A stretch of DNA of 64,000 nucleotides. Origin: Bacteroidota bacterium (GTDB lineage Bacteria > Bacteroidota > Bacteroidia > Chitinophagales > Chitinophagaceae). Positions 54,617 to 63,244 of the stretch are shown here, one piece after another; positions within the stretch are counted from its first letter, which is position 1; each line of letters begins with the position of its first letter. The notes under the pieces are model-generated. The model made no database searches, had not been told where the DNA came from, and saw only the letters and a list, made by a program, of their open reading frames with translations. A program made the translations under genes and the position numbers. The DNA lies in assembly GCA_947460595.1 (NCBI GenBank), contig CANHGS010000003.1, positions 1 to 64,000 of the forward strand, read 5' to 3'.

Positions 54617-55702
54617 CTATTTTGCTAAAATGAAGATACTTATTGAATTGCTATCAATTTTTAAATTATAATCATCAATCCTATGGCGATTAATACCAAC
54701 GAAGTAATTGAAGAATGATAAAATATCATTCTTGATTACTTTTTGATTGGTAATTTCTTTAGATCGTTCTTTTTTAGAAAAGTACTTAACATACCATGGT
54801 AGTTTCACAACATCATTATCTTTTTCAACATATTCAACATGAGCAATTTCACCAGATTTCATTTGATAAAATGATTGAATAAATGAATTAAAATATAATA
54901 AACTCCCATCTACTTCAAGCGATATTTTATTGATAGCTACTGACGTCTGATCTACGTGTAATAATTTTCTATCAGAAATACTTGTACAATAACCCAGATT
55001 CATTTGTCCTGTATGTATACTTTCTTTTTTATAAAAATAGGTAAGCATAGTAAGATACCAAAGGGAAGGCTTTTGGGGTGCTTGAATCAAATGCCATTGA
55101 TGAAAAACATTGAATTGATTAGCATTAAATTGAATGTGCGAAATTCCTGAAGCAACTAATCTATGATAGATATCATCATCTTCTACACCCCATACAAAAT
55201 AAAATTCATCAAATGCTTGTATACTATTTAAAGCAATCTTAGAAACAGCACAAAGTCCAACATAATTCTGTTCTAAATGAATTGCTTTGTTTTTTAGGGT
55301 ATGTGGTGTAATTTCAAAATTTATTGGAAGATAAAAACAACTAAACGTATAAAAACTGGAAGAATAATCTAATAATAATATTTTTTCAATAAATGTAGGT
55401 TCCAGAATCAAGTCAATATCATAATAAAGTATTATGTCATTTTTTGCATATTTAAATCCAATGTTTAGTGCATGAGCTCTATTCCAAAACCATCCATTAG
55501 TGTGAGCATAGATATAATGAACAAAAGGATATGAATTAACCAAATTTTTAGTATCAGTTGAGATAACCTCATCACTACCATAATCAATAAATATAACTTC
55601 AAATGATAAATTTGTTTGTTGAAATATGGAGTCTAAAGAATGCTTAATTCTTTGTAAGTCTCTGTTTTTAAATCCAATAATAATTGATACAGCCAAATTC
55701 AT
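54617..55702 (-). CDS. GT2-type glycosyltransferase with a GT7C-like C-terminal domain
   Basis: A 361-residue protein. The N-terminal GT-A part has VSIIIGFKNRDLQRI, VIFIDYGSDE, FWNRAHALNIG and ILYYDIDLIL (metal site). A galactosyltransferase-like (Glyco_transf_7C) part follows with FYFVWGVEDDDIYHRL, the acceptor motif of beta-1,4-galactosyltransferase-like proteins. It follows the GT11 gene by 37 bases. It may add the galactose or HexNAc on which GT11 and GT6 act, but this is inference from position. Confidence 0.82.
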   Translation of the reverse strand: MNLAVSIIIGFKNRDLQRIKHSLDSIFQQTNLSFEVIFIDYGSDEVISTDTKNLVNSYPFVHYIYAHTNGWFWNRAHALNIGFKYAKNDIILYYDIDLILEPTFIEKILLLDYSSSFYTFSCFYLPINFEITPHTLKNKAIHLEQNYVGLCAVSKIALNSIQAFDEFYFVWGVEDDDIYHRLVASGISHIQFNANQFNVFHQWHLIQAPQKPSLWYLTMLTYFYKKESIHTGQMNLGYCTSISDRKLLHVDQTSVAINKISLEVDGSLLYFNSFIQSFYQMKSGEIAHVEYVEKDNDVVKLPWYVKYFSKKERSKEITNQKVIKNDILSFFNYFVGINRHRIDDYNLKIDSNSISIFILAK

Positions 55703-55739
55703 GATTCAGAAAATATAAGAAAGCATTTGAGTTGATAAA

Positions 55740-56603
55740 TCATAATCTTACCCATGTTTCAGGAATTAAATCTCCAGTAGAATCATTAAGTTCTTTATTA
55801 GAAAACCAATTTTTAGGTGAAATAATTTGTTTATGTTGATTTTTATTTAACCATGCTCCCCACCAACTAAATGTACTATTAGCAATTATCTGGTGCTTAC
55901 ATTGAGACATCAAATATAAATCCCGCCAAGAATCAACACCTACATTATTAGTGGACACAATAATAATATTTTTAAAAAGAGGTAACATATTTATTCTAAC
56001 CCATTCAATATCATTAGTAAAAATATAAAAGCTAAGATCTTGCTCTTTACTTAATAGGTAATTAATTGCACGTTTATAATAATCAACACCACAAAATCCA
56101 TGTTTTTCAAAATTTTCCGGAATTGAAATATAGTCTCCTCGTCTTACATGAATAGCCACTGAATTACAAAGAGTAATTTGATTCAGATATGATGTGCTAA
56201 TAAAATCCAAAATAGGAGAAACTGAGAATAACAAACGAACCTGCTTATTAAATTCAACAAAGTATTTTTCTGATTGCCAAAAACCTTTAAAAAGGGTAGG
56301 ATGAAGTAAATCTATGTTAAGCTTAGAATATCCAAAATTCAATTCTTGAAAAGTTTGGTACTTATTGAATTTTAATTTCTTAAAATTAAAAAAACAATCA
56401 TTCCGATTGAATTTATCAATCTCATACAAATTTAAAATTCTAAATGAACGGCTAATAAAGGAATTATCCCCATTATTAGAAAATATTGGATGAACATCTC
56501 CAGTCAAATAAAACTCTTTAGAATACTTTATAGATAGTGAATACCCAAAAGCAATCTGAAATAATTGATTCCCTAAACCATCCGACAATCTGACTGCTAT
56601 CAT
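55740..56603 (-). CDS. Alpha-1,2-fucosyltransferase (GT11)
   Basis: A 287-residue GT11 enzyme that transfers L-fucose from GDP-fucose, usually to the 2-OH of galactose. Motifs: RLSDGLGNQLFQIAFG at the N terminus, VAIHVRRGDYI (the RRGD donor-binding motif), GVDYYKRAI, FYIFTND, and the C-terminal HQIIANSTFSWWGAWL. All hallmarks of bacterial FucT/WbsJ/FutC proteins are present. It lies 17 bases after the GT6 gene, so both are probably expressed together. GT11 and GT6 enzymes jointly build H and then A/B-type structures elsewhere. Acceptor here is inferred. Confidence 0.93.
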   Translation of the reverse strand: MIAVRLSDGLGNQLFQIAFGYSLSIKYSKEFYLTGDVHPIFSNNGDNSFISRSFRILNLYEIDKFNRNDCFFNFKKLKFNKYQTFQELNFGYSKLNIDLLHPTLFKGFWQSEKYFVEFNKQVRLLFSVSPILDFISTSYLNQITLCNSVAIHVRRGDYISIPENFEKHGFCGVDYYKRAINYLLSKEQDLSFYIFTNDIEWVRINMLPLFKNIIIVSTNNVGVDSWRDLYLMSQCKHQIIANSTFSWWGAWLNKNQHKQIISPKNWFSNKELNDSTGDLIPETWVRL

Positions 56604-56620
56604 TTTTTTAAACTATTTTC

Positions 56621-57466
56621 TTAGCTTCTCAAAAGAATATGATCAGCTTGTTTTGATTTTTGTAGCATCAAAATATTCTTTTTAAAGGGCAGATTAATCT
56701 CTTCCGGATAAGCATATCCTGGATGCAGAACAAATGGTGGATTCAAATGAAAAAACTTATTCAAGTAAGATTCATCATGCCATACTGGTATTTTATTACC
56801 AATCAAATCATCCTCTGTCCATTCACTGATTGTTTCTACTAGTATTCTAAAGTTGGTATAATTACCTCCATAAAAACATCCTTGAAAATAATGCTCAATA
56901 TGCTCTATTTCATTAGCGCTGAAATATGCATTACAACTCAAATTTGATTCAACAGGGAAGAAGTTAGATCTTTTATGAAAATAATAAGGTTGCAAAACAC
57001 CAAATAATTTATTCTTTGTTCCTAATCCCAGATCGTTCAAAAATATATTTTCTTTGAAAACCATATTTGCATTACAGAAGATTAAGTAATCCATATTAGC
57101 AAATAGATGAAAATGCTGCATAAAATATCTATTTCTAAGCAGTGTATCATAGGGCCAACCTATTTTTTTTGTTTCAATAAAAGTGATATAGGGTGTATAC
57201 CTATATCTATTAATTAAGGTAACGCTATCTGTAAAAACGAAATATGTTTTATTGGATCCTAGTAAAAAATTTTTTTGAGCTGTTTTATAAAAGTTTTTAA
57301 AATATTTATCGTATTTACCAACACAGATATAAAGTATACCAACATTTATAACAGTATGCTTATTCGTAGAAAATAAGTTGTGGATGAATTTAAAATTGGT
57401 TGAATATATTTTTGAGCGTATTTTAAGATTAACTTTTTGCAGAAACTGTTGTATTAATTTAAACAT
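56621..57466 (-). CDS. GT6-family (ABO-type) glycosyltransferase
   Basis: A 281-residue protein from the ATG at 57466; a TTG five codons upstream is less likely. It matches GT6, the family of the human ABO transferases: LYICVGKYDKYF, YFVFTDS, MDYLIFCNANMVF, GVLQPYYF, YFQGCFYGGN and the catalytic IPVWHDESYLNK. The DxD metal motif is NAN, as in the metal-independent bacterial GT6 of Bacteroides ovatus. GT6 enzymes add alpha-1,3-linked GalNAc or Gal to fucosylated galactose. At the sites that separate A from B transferases this protein has Gln and Cys (YFQGC), so the donor cannot be predicted. It precedes the GT11 gene. Confidence 0.9.
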   Translation of the reverse strand: MFKLIQQFLQKVNLKIRSKIYSTNFKFIHNLFSTNKHTVINVGILYICVGKYDKYFKNFYKTAQKNFLLGSNKTYFVFTDSVTLINRYRYTPYITFIETKKIGWPYDTLLRNRYFMQHFHLFANMDYLIFCNANMVFKENIFLNDLGLGTKNKLFGVLQPYYFHKRSNFFPVESNLSCNAYFSANEIEHIEHYFQGCFYGGNYTNFRILVETISEWTEDDLIGNKIPVWHDESYLNKFFHLNPPFVLHPGYAYPEEINLPFKKNILMLQKSKQADHILLRS

Positions 57467-57518
57467 AAGTATATAGCTCAACTGAAATAAGAGATGATGT
57501 TATCAATCTCTAATTAAA

Positions 57519-58439
57519 TTATTGGGTTTTGTATTTAACTGTAATTCTAAATATGAAATCATTTATTCTTTTATATTGTTTTCTAAATTTTAAAACGATA
57601 TAAATATAGTTTTCTTTATAGGGGTTTATTTTGGCGATGCCGTATTTATGTAAGTTTTCGAAAAACACATCTTTCGTAATTATTTTTTTTCTACTTAGAT
57701 ATAATAATATTTTTTTTCTTTCCTCATTTATAATATGAGTACCGGCAGAGGAGCTTCTAACTGTATTTGGATGGTACCTAAAATAATTATTCGTCATTAC
57801 AGTATAATAGATAAATCCATTCTCTAGTAACATAATCCAAAAAAGCCAATCTCCAGATAACCTATATTCAACAATCTGTTTTAACGACTTACTAATAGAT
57901 TTTTTTCTAAATAGAACTGCACTGGCATTTGGAATGGTATTCTTGTTTACTAAATATCTAACAATTTCATCCTTTCCATTATTTGTGAAATCATCTTCCC
58001 ACCTACACAATTGGAATTCTTTATAGTAGTCACTAAGCCCGTTTAAAATATTATCTTTTTCATCAACTTGAATTGTATTGCAATATGCAATAGTTACTGA
58101 AGGATATCGCTCTAATCTATTTACTAAAACATTTAAAAAGTTGGAATCACAAAAATCATCACTTTCGGCAATCCATATATATTTTCCAATAGATAATTTA
58201 ATTCCCTTTATCCATTGAAAAAATGTGCTTCCACTATTTTGTTCATTAAATAAAAGATGAGATATTTTGGAATTACTAGCATACCCTTCTAAAATAATTC
58301 TACTTCCATCACTTGAACAGTCATCTAAAATGATTAATTCAAAATCTGTAAATGTTTGATTTAAAATACTATCAATTCTTCTTCGTAGATAAGCGGCATG
58401 ATTATAACTAGGTAAAATAACGGAAACTAAAGGCGGCAT
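57519..58439 (-). CDS. GT2 glycosyltransferase
   Basis: A 306-residue family 2 enzyme: PLVSVILPSYNHAAYL, LIILDDCSSDGS, NSGSTFFQWIKGI, WIAESDDFCD (metal site), IPNASAVLFRKKSI and SGDWLFWIMLL. It shares this pattern with the transferase at 45013-45996, suggesting duplication inside the locus. It is two bases from the GT4 gene upstream and 52 bases from the GT6 start downstream. Specificity unknown. Confidence 0.9.
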   Translation of the reverse strand: MPPLVSVILPSYNHAAYLRRRIDSILNQTFTDFELIILDDCSSDGSRIILEGYASNSKISHLLFNEQNSGSTFFQWIKGIKLSIGKYIWIAESDDFCDSNFLNVLVNRLERYPSVTIAYCNTIQVDEKDNILNGLSDYYKEFQLCRWEDDFTNNGKDEIVRYLVNKNTIPNASAVLFRKKSISKSLKQIVEYRLSGDWLFWIMLLENGFIYYTVMTNNYFRYHPNTVRSSSAGTHIINEERKKILLYLSRKKIITKDVFFENLHKYGIAKINPYKENYIYIVLKFRKQYKRINDFIFRITVKYKTQ

Positions 58440-58440
58440 T

Positions 58441-59598
58441 TTAATTGTTTATTATATCTAACAGTGGTTTCATTTGTTTAGCATCTGAAGCATAGGCTAT
58501 AATTTTTGAATTAACTGCAATGCCAAATTTTTTGAGTAATTCATTATTAGAAGCAAGCATACCTAAATTATTAACCATTTCATCAATATCAAGGTAATCA
58601 ATAGGTATTCCAGCATCAGTACCCAAGAATTCAAATATGCCGCCTGCTTCTCTAAAATAAATACAGGGTACTTTATATTGTGCCGCTTCTAGAACAACTA
58701 ATGGGAAAGCATCTTCTCTTGATGGCAATAACAGAATACTACTGTTCTTCAAATAATTATGAATATTATGTTGCTTTTCTATAAAGGTTATTTTGTTTTG
58801 TAAATTCAATTTATAGAGGTCCTCCATCAAGACTAGGTATTCTTTTGAAGATAGATCTGCACCAATCCATTGAAAAATAATATTGGAAGTTGGAAATTTT
58901 TTGTATGTTAATTTCATTATTAGCGGAACCAGATCGCAACCTTTTCTCCAATCTAATGTACCACAGAATGAAACAACGAATGATTTATTAAGTGAATTGA
59001 ATTGTTTAAAATGCAAATCAGAGTTGTCATTTACTAAATCCCATTTTGGTATAATATATTTTAGTATGGTGATTTTATTAGAATTATAATTATACCCATT
59101 TACTAAATTTACTTTAACTGCTAAAGATGGAACAAATAAATAATTAGATTTATCGTGAATTAGTTTCATTTTTTCATAAGATGAATCAATTTTAATACCA
59201 ACCTCTAATTCATGTAGATAAGTAATAATTATTTTATTATCCAAATTCAACACTTCTAATAAATCTCCATTTGCAATTGTATTATTGAAAACTAGGTCTA
59301 CTTTAGATAGTTTATTAATAATATCATCCCTATGATGCTGAATTTTACTGTTGACTTTAATCTTAAATTTATTTAAAATTCTAATTGCTAATTCGTCTTT
59401 TATTCGATATTTTTTTTCAGGATTCCATTCATAAACTTTACCTAATTTTTCAAATTGATGCTTTAATTCACCACCATGATTCAAAAGAATTATTGGAGTA
59501 AATTCTACTTTTTCCAACAATTCATTGATTAGTCTTAGTAGCAATATTGGTGCGCCAGTATTAGAAGCATTATGAGAAATAAATAAGATCTTTTTCAT
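58441..59598 (-). CDS. GT4 glycosyltransferase
   Basis: A 385-residue GT-B enzyme. ILFISHNASNTGAPILLLRLI contains the acceptor loop of a GT4 subgroup that often acts on large glycans. The donor domain has FVVSFCGTLDWRKGCDLV, FQWIGADLSSKEY, ILLLPSREDAFPLVVLEAAQY (E-x7-E) and VPCIYFREAGG. A one-base gap joins it to the GT2 gene downstream. Specificity unknown. Confidence 0.9.
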   Translation of the reverse strand: MKKILFISHNASNTGAPILLLRLINELLEKVEFTPIILLNHGGELKHQFEKLGKVYEWNPEKKYRIKDELAIRILNKFKIKVNSKIQHHRDDIINKLSKVDLVFNNTIANGDLLEVLNLDNKIIITYLHELEVGIKIDSSYEKMKLIHDKSNYLFVPSLAVKVNLVNGYNYNSNKITILKYIIPKWDLVNDNSDLHFKQFNSLNKSFVVSFCGTLDWRKGCDLVPLIMKLTYKKFPTSNIIFQWIGADLSSKEYLVLMEDLYKLNLQNKITFIEKQHNIHNYLKNSSILLLPSREDAFPLVVLEAAQYKVPCIYFREAGGIFEFLGTDAGIPIDYLDIDEMVNNLGMLASNNELLKKFGIAVNSKIIAYASDAKQMKPLLDIINN

Positions 59599-59615
59599 TT
59601 AATTATAAAAATAAA

Positions 59616-60749
59616 CTAGGATGTTATTTTTTTAACAGTTTCTAAATATTTATGCCCCCATTTTTGACAAGGTTCAAGATGATTACCTTCCGCCCATTCA
59701 TTCCAAGCATTAATAAAAATGAAATTATTATCATCCGTTTTATTTGCTAAATTATCAGATAGAAATTTGAGCCATTGTTCAAATTTTTGTGGGGTAGAAT
59801 TTTTCAAAAAGAATGCATTATTTCCTCTTCTAGCAGTATTATCCCATGAAGGTGTAATGCCTGGATATTTAACGTAATCTTGTTCAAATTGATAGTGGTT
59901 AATTAAATAATCAACAAAATCAGAATATTCTAAATTTTGCATCACAGTTTTCTTACATTTTTCATACAAGTTTGAACTGCCTTTGGGGTAATTAAATATT
60001 TTGAAAACTTCTTTAAATATCCTGTTTCTGAATATTGAATTCAACAATTGTAAAGTCTTTGACTCTATAAATTCGTATAAATAATTTGAAAATGGTTGAA
60101 ATTCTATACTTGCATCAAATCCATTTTCAATCATTTTAATACCATGATTCCCAAAACTTTCAAATACACACAAATACAAATCAAGGTTTTCTAATTTTGC
60201 CTCTTTACGCCAAACAGATATTGTTTTCTGAATATTGGGGAGGAGTGCAGATTTGTAAATAGCAAAAACAGGTTTCCCATTTATTTTTATATACCTACTA
60301 TCTTTAAAAAATGGAATTAATGATTTAATATGAGCTATATCATCTTCTTCTGAATATTTCTGTTCAAGTAATATATGTTTATTCAATCCATCCCAGGTTC
60401 GGGTCCAATTTTCATTTGCCCAACATAACATAAATGGGAAATCCGGTTTTTTAGAATCATAAACTTCTTGAAAAGGTCTGTCTAAAATTCGCCTTCCATT
60501 AAACCAATAATGGTAGTAACAAAATCCATGAATACCATAATCTTTTGCCATTGTTGCTTGTGCAATTCTAACTTCTTCTAATCTTAAATCATAAAATCCT
60601 AAGTCTGCTGGTAAGTGTGGTTGATAATGATTATTAAATAAGGGTTTAGCTTTAGTAACGTTTGTCCATTCAGTGAATCCTTTACCCCACCATTCATCAT
60701 TTTCAGGAATTGGATAAAATTGTGGTAAATAAATAGCTATTGGTTTCAT
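59616..60749 (-). CDS. WbsX-family protein (GH99-like domain)
   Basis: A 377-residue member of the WbsX family, found in O-antigen loci and related in fold to glycoside hydrolase 99 enzymes. Motifs: AIYLPQFYPIPENDEWWGKG, TEWTNVTKAKPLF, HLPADLGFYDLR, FCYYHYWFNGRR, MLCWANENWTRTWDG, and at the end FIFINAWNEWAEG. Several conserved Glu/Asp/Trp lie in the barrel positions. Database labels vary between glycosyltransferase and endo-hydrolase, and its role here (adding or trimming sugar) is not known. It lies between a GT4 gene and an oxygenase gene, 17 and five bases away. Confidence 0.85.
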   Translation of the reverse strand: MKPIAIYLPQFYPIPENDEWWGKGFTEWTNVTKAKPLFNNHYQPHLPADLGFYDLRLEEVRIAQATMAKDYGIHGFCYYHYWFNGRRILDRPFQEVYDSKKPDFPFMLCWANENWTRTWDGLNKHILLEQKYSEEDDIAHIKSLIPFFKDSRYIKINGKPVFAIYKSALLPNIQKTISVWRKEAKLENLDLYLCVFESFGNHGIKMIENGFDASIEFQPFSNYLYEFIESKTLQLLNSIFRNRIFKEVFKIFNYPKGSSNLYEKCKKTVMQNLEYSDFVDYLINHYQFEQDYVKYPGITPSWDNTARRGNNAFFLKNSTPQKFEQWLKFLSDNLANKTDDNNFIFINAWNEWAEGNHLEPCQKWGHKYLETVKKITS

Positions 60750-60754
60750 TTTTA

Positions 60755-61738
60755 TTAATCAAATATTGAATAATCAAAATCATTATTATGATTAATAGTT
60801 AGGCTACTATTCTTAATTAAACGATCATTATGATAGGTGTAATCCCAAAATAATTCTTTTGATACTTTTTTATGTTCGTTAAAGAATACATCCATATGGT
60901 GAACAGATATGTTTTTAGGTGTGGTATGAACAACATATGATAATCTTGTACGATCAACATCCAATATATCTTTACCACCATGAGCTAATAATGGATGCCA
61001 AATAATAGTATCCCCTTTTTTAACATGTACTTCTTTTTTGTGCAAACCAGCTTTCTGGCACTCCTCAATTATTTTATTTTGATATTTATCCCATAACTCT
61101 TGATGAATAGGTTGTATATCAGAAATTGATATTTTCAGTTCCTTTGCAAATTTTTCTCTACTGAATAATGGTAGTTTGTGGCTGCCCGGAATTACAATCA
61201 ACGGACCGTTAGAAGAATCTGTATCCTCTAGTGCTAACCATGTTCCAAAATACATGAAAGCTGGATCATTCCAAAATAGCGGAATATCTCTGTGAATCGT
61301 CTGAGTACTGCCAATTTCAAAAAATAGAGAGGAGTAGAGAACGGTTTCCTGCGAAAATAAATAATCTTGAACCAGCAATGCCTTATTTGTGCTAAAAAGA
61401 TCTTTAAAACTAGAAAGCTTAGTATGTATATCTATTATTCTATTTAATCTACCATCTATTTTAAAAAAATCGTTTGGCATTTTGCCAGCGTTCTTGAATT
61501 TCCAATTATAAAATTCAGTTACAGCTTTGTCTATTAAATCAAGATTTACTGAATTTTCAACCACAGTATATCCATTTTCAATTATCTCAAGAGCATATTT
61601 TTTTAAGTCTGAATCCTTTAATAGTTGTGTCTTTTTGTGGAATTTATATGTAAAATATTCTGGTTTTTTTTCAGTAATAATTTCAGTCTCAAATTTTCTA
61701 AATATCCTCTTTAAGATTCTTTTTAAATGTAAAAGCAT
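60755..61738 (-). CDS. PhyH-family Fe(II)/2-oxoglutarate dioxygenase-like protein
   Basis: A 327-residue protein of the phytanoyl-CoA dioxygenase family, which hydroxylates small molecules using iron and 2-oxoglutarate. Metal ligands are visible as H-x-D in STQTIHRDIPLFW and the distal His in HPLLAHGGKD; the 2OG-binding Arg fits DRTRLSYVVH. FGTWLALEDTDSSNGPLIVI is the characteristic strand. It is unusual among sugar-transfer genes. It might oxidise a sugar, a lipid carrier or an unusual substituent. It is five bases from the WbsX gene downstream. Confidence 0.85.
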   Translation of the reverse strand: MLLHLKRILKRIFRKFETEIITEKKPEYFTYKFHKKTQLLKDSDLKKYALEIIENGYTVVENSVNLDLIDKAVTEFYNWKFKNAGKMPNDFFKIDGRLNRIIDIHTKLSSFKDLFSTNKALLVQDYLFSQETVLYSSLFFEIGSTQTIHRDIPLFWNDPAFMYFGTWLALEDTDSSNGPLIVIPGSHKLPLFSREKFAKELKISISDIQPIHQELWDKYQNKIIEECQKAGLHKKEVHVKKGDTIIWHPLLAHGGKDILDVDRTRLSYVVHTTPKNISVHHMDVFFNEHKKVSKELFWDYTYHNDRLIKNSSLTINHNNDFDYSIFD

Positions 61739-61770
61739 AATAATATTATAGTTTTCTAGGTTAATTAATT

Positions 61771-62817
61771 TTACCTCTTAACTAATTTGGAAAGGATTAA
61801 AGTAGTATATCGATGTTGCTTAAGGATATAATAAATCTTATGAAATATTGATAATTTAGATTCCATTAAATATTTTCTGTTGTTAAATATTGCAGTGTTA
61901 TGTTTATCATATTTACGTTTTGCCAAACTAAATTTAGTATTAGCAAGTAAAATACAATCTGTAAGGATTGTGTCACTAGGATTACATAGCTCAATAATTT
62001 CTTTGGTAGAAATTCCAAAAAAATCAAAGTCATTTTTCATAGAAGCTGAAAATTTTCCATTTTGATAATTAGGATCAATTATCTGGATAGTCTTTCTATT
62101 CTTAGACCAACTAGAAGTACATATCCATGAAATGCCACTGCTGCATCCAACTAACAAATCACAATAGTTTATTAGTTCTGCATTTTCACGTAATGACAAT
62201 GAACTAGCATCAATTATATTGGCAGACTCTGTATTGAATTTATTTGGTGATGATAAAATGAACTTTATTTTTATACTTTGGATTACTATTGTTTGAGCAA
62301 TTTTTAAAGCTCTTTCAAAATTGATTAATGATTGTCCGCTATTAGGTGAACACTCAAATAAAATATTATATGTTGCATTATTTATATTATTCTTCTTAAT
62401 AAATTCTGTAACATTCTCTATTTCTGAATTAAATAATACTACTACTGGCTCTGGCTTAACTTTTAAGGGATGAGGATAACTCCTAAAAAGCGATGATCTA
62501 GTAGTCCCATACCAATTTTTATAAGTATCAGTGGTGTAATCGGTAACAAATATTTTATCAAATTTTTGTTTAGCATAATCCCTTATAAAAGAAGGTATAC
62601 TGTTCCTGGTTATTGTTAAGTCTGATACTATTGGAATCTCAATAATGTCATCAATATGAGGATTATTAAGTAAAGTACTTTTATATGGCGCAGCAACCAT
62701 CCATGTTAAGTGTGAATTGATATAATCATACTCTTTTATTTGCTTAGCAATTGTAGTAACCAGTATACAATCTCCATTAGCACCCAATTGAACCAACAAT
62801 ATTCTTAGTTTGGGCAT
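61771..62817 (-). CDS. GT9/heptosyltransferase-like glycosyltransferase
   Basis: A 348-residue GT-B protein like the ADP-heptose:LPS heptosyltransferase family (GT9). Segments: ILLVQLGANGDCILVTTIAKQI (N-terminal loop), LTWMVAAPYKSTLLNNPHIDDI, KIFVTDYT, NILFECSPNSGQSL, IVIQSIKIKFILSS, and LINYCDLLVGCSSGISWICTSS, where GT9 proteins have the conserved D-G-H-A-like patch. It is divergent, so heptose is not certain. Its ATG overlaps the stop of the next upstream gene by 13 bases. Confidence 0.78.
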   Translation of the reverse strand: MPKLRILLVQLGANGDCILVTTIAKQIKEYDYINSHLTWMVAAPYKSTLLNNPHIDDIIEIPIVSDLTITRNSIPSFIRDYAKQKFDKIFVTDYTTDTYKNWYGTTRSSLFRSYPHPLKVKPEPVVVLFNSEIENVTEFIKKNNINNATYNILFECSPNSGQSLINFERALKIAQTIVIQSIKIKFILSSPNKFNTESANIIDASSLSLRENAELINYCDLLVGCSSGISWICTSSWSKNRKTIQIIDPNYQNGKFSASMKNDFDFFGISTKEIIELCNPSDTILTDCILLANTKFSLAKRKYDKHNTAIFNNRKYLMESKLSIFHKIYYILKQHRYTTLILSKLVKR

Positions 62818-63239
62818 AATTCAAAAGCTATATTATTGATTGCATCAATGCATATATTTCTTTCTAAATTTAAAATTGCTAGTTTATTAACAACTATATC
62901 TTTTTCTTCAGGTTTAACCTTGCTAAAATCATATACCTTCTCTTGTTCGTGCCACAAGTCACAATTTATTTTACACAATTCAGAAAATATTTGGCCAAGA
63001 TTTCCAGTAATTATTCTAGTGTTATTAATAGATTCATTATAAACTTTATTTGCTGCAAACCTAACTAAGCTCTTTGGAATACTTCCATTGGAAACACTAA
63101 TAACATATTCATCAATTTCATTTACTAAGTTTTTCTGTTGTTGACTTAAGCTTATACTTTTCTGCTTATCATTGGTATGATATATTTTAAGTCTTACAAT
63201 TGAAAGTTTATCACATAAAGAACCTAGTGTTTCAGCCAT
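62805..63239 (-). CDS. Small helical protein, DUF4254-like
   Basis: A 144-residue, probably all-helical, soluble protein. ETLGSLCDKLSIVRLKIYH at the start and INCDLWHEQEKVYDF with KLAILNLERNICIDAINN near the end resemble the DUF4254 family, which is often linked to LPS-type glycosyltransferases. I recognise it by pattern only. It overlaps the GT9-like gene by 13 bases, so the two are translationally coupled and probably act together. No catalytic motif is visible. Confidence 0.55.
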   Translation of the reverse strand: MAETLGSLCDKLSIVRLKIYHTNDKQKSISLSQQQKNLVNEIDEYVISVSNGSIPKSLVRFAANKVYNESINNTRIITGNLGQIFSELCKINCDLWHEQEKVYDFSKVKPEEKDIVVNKLAILNLERNICIDAINNIAFELCPN

Positions 63240-63244
63240 AGTTT

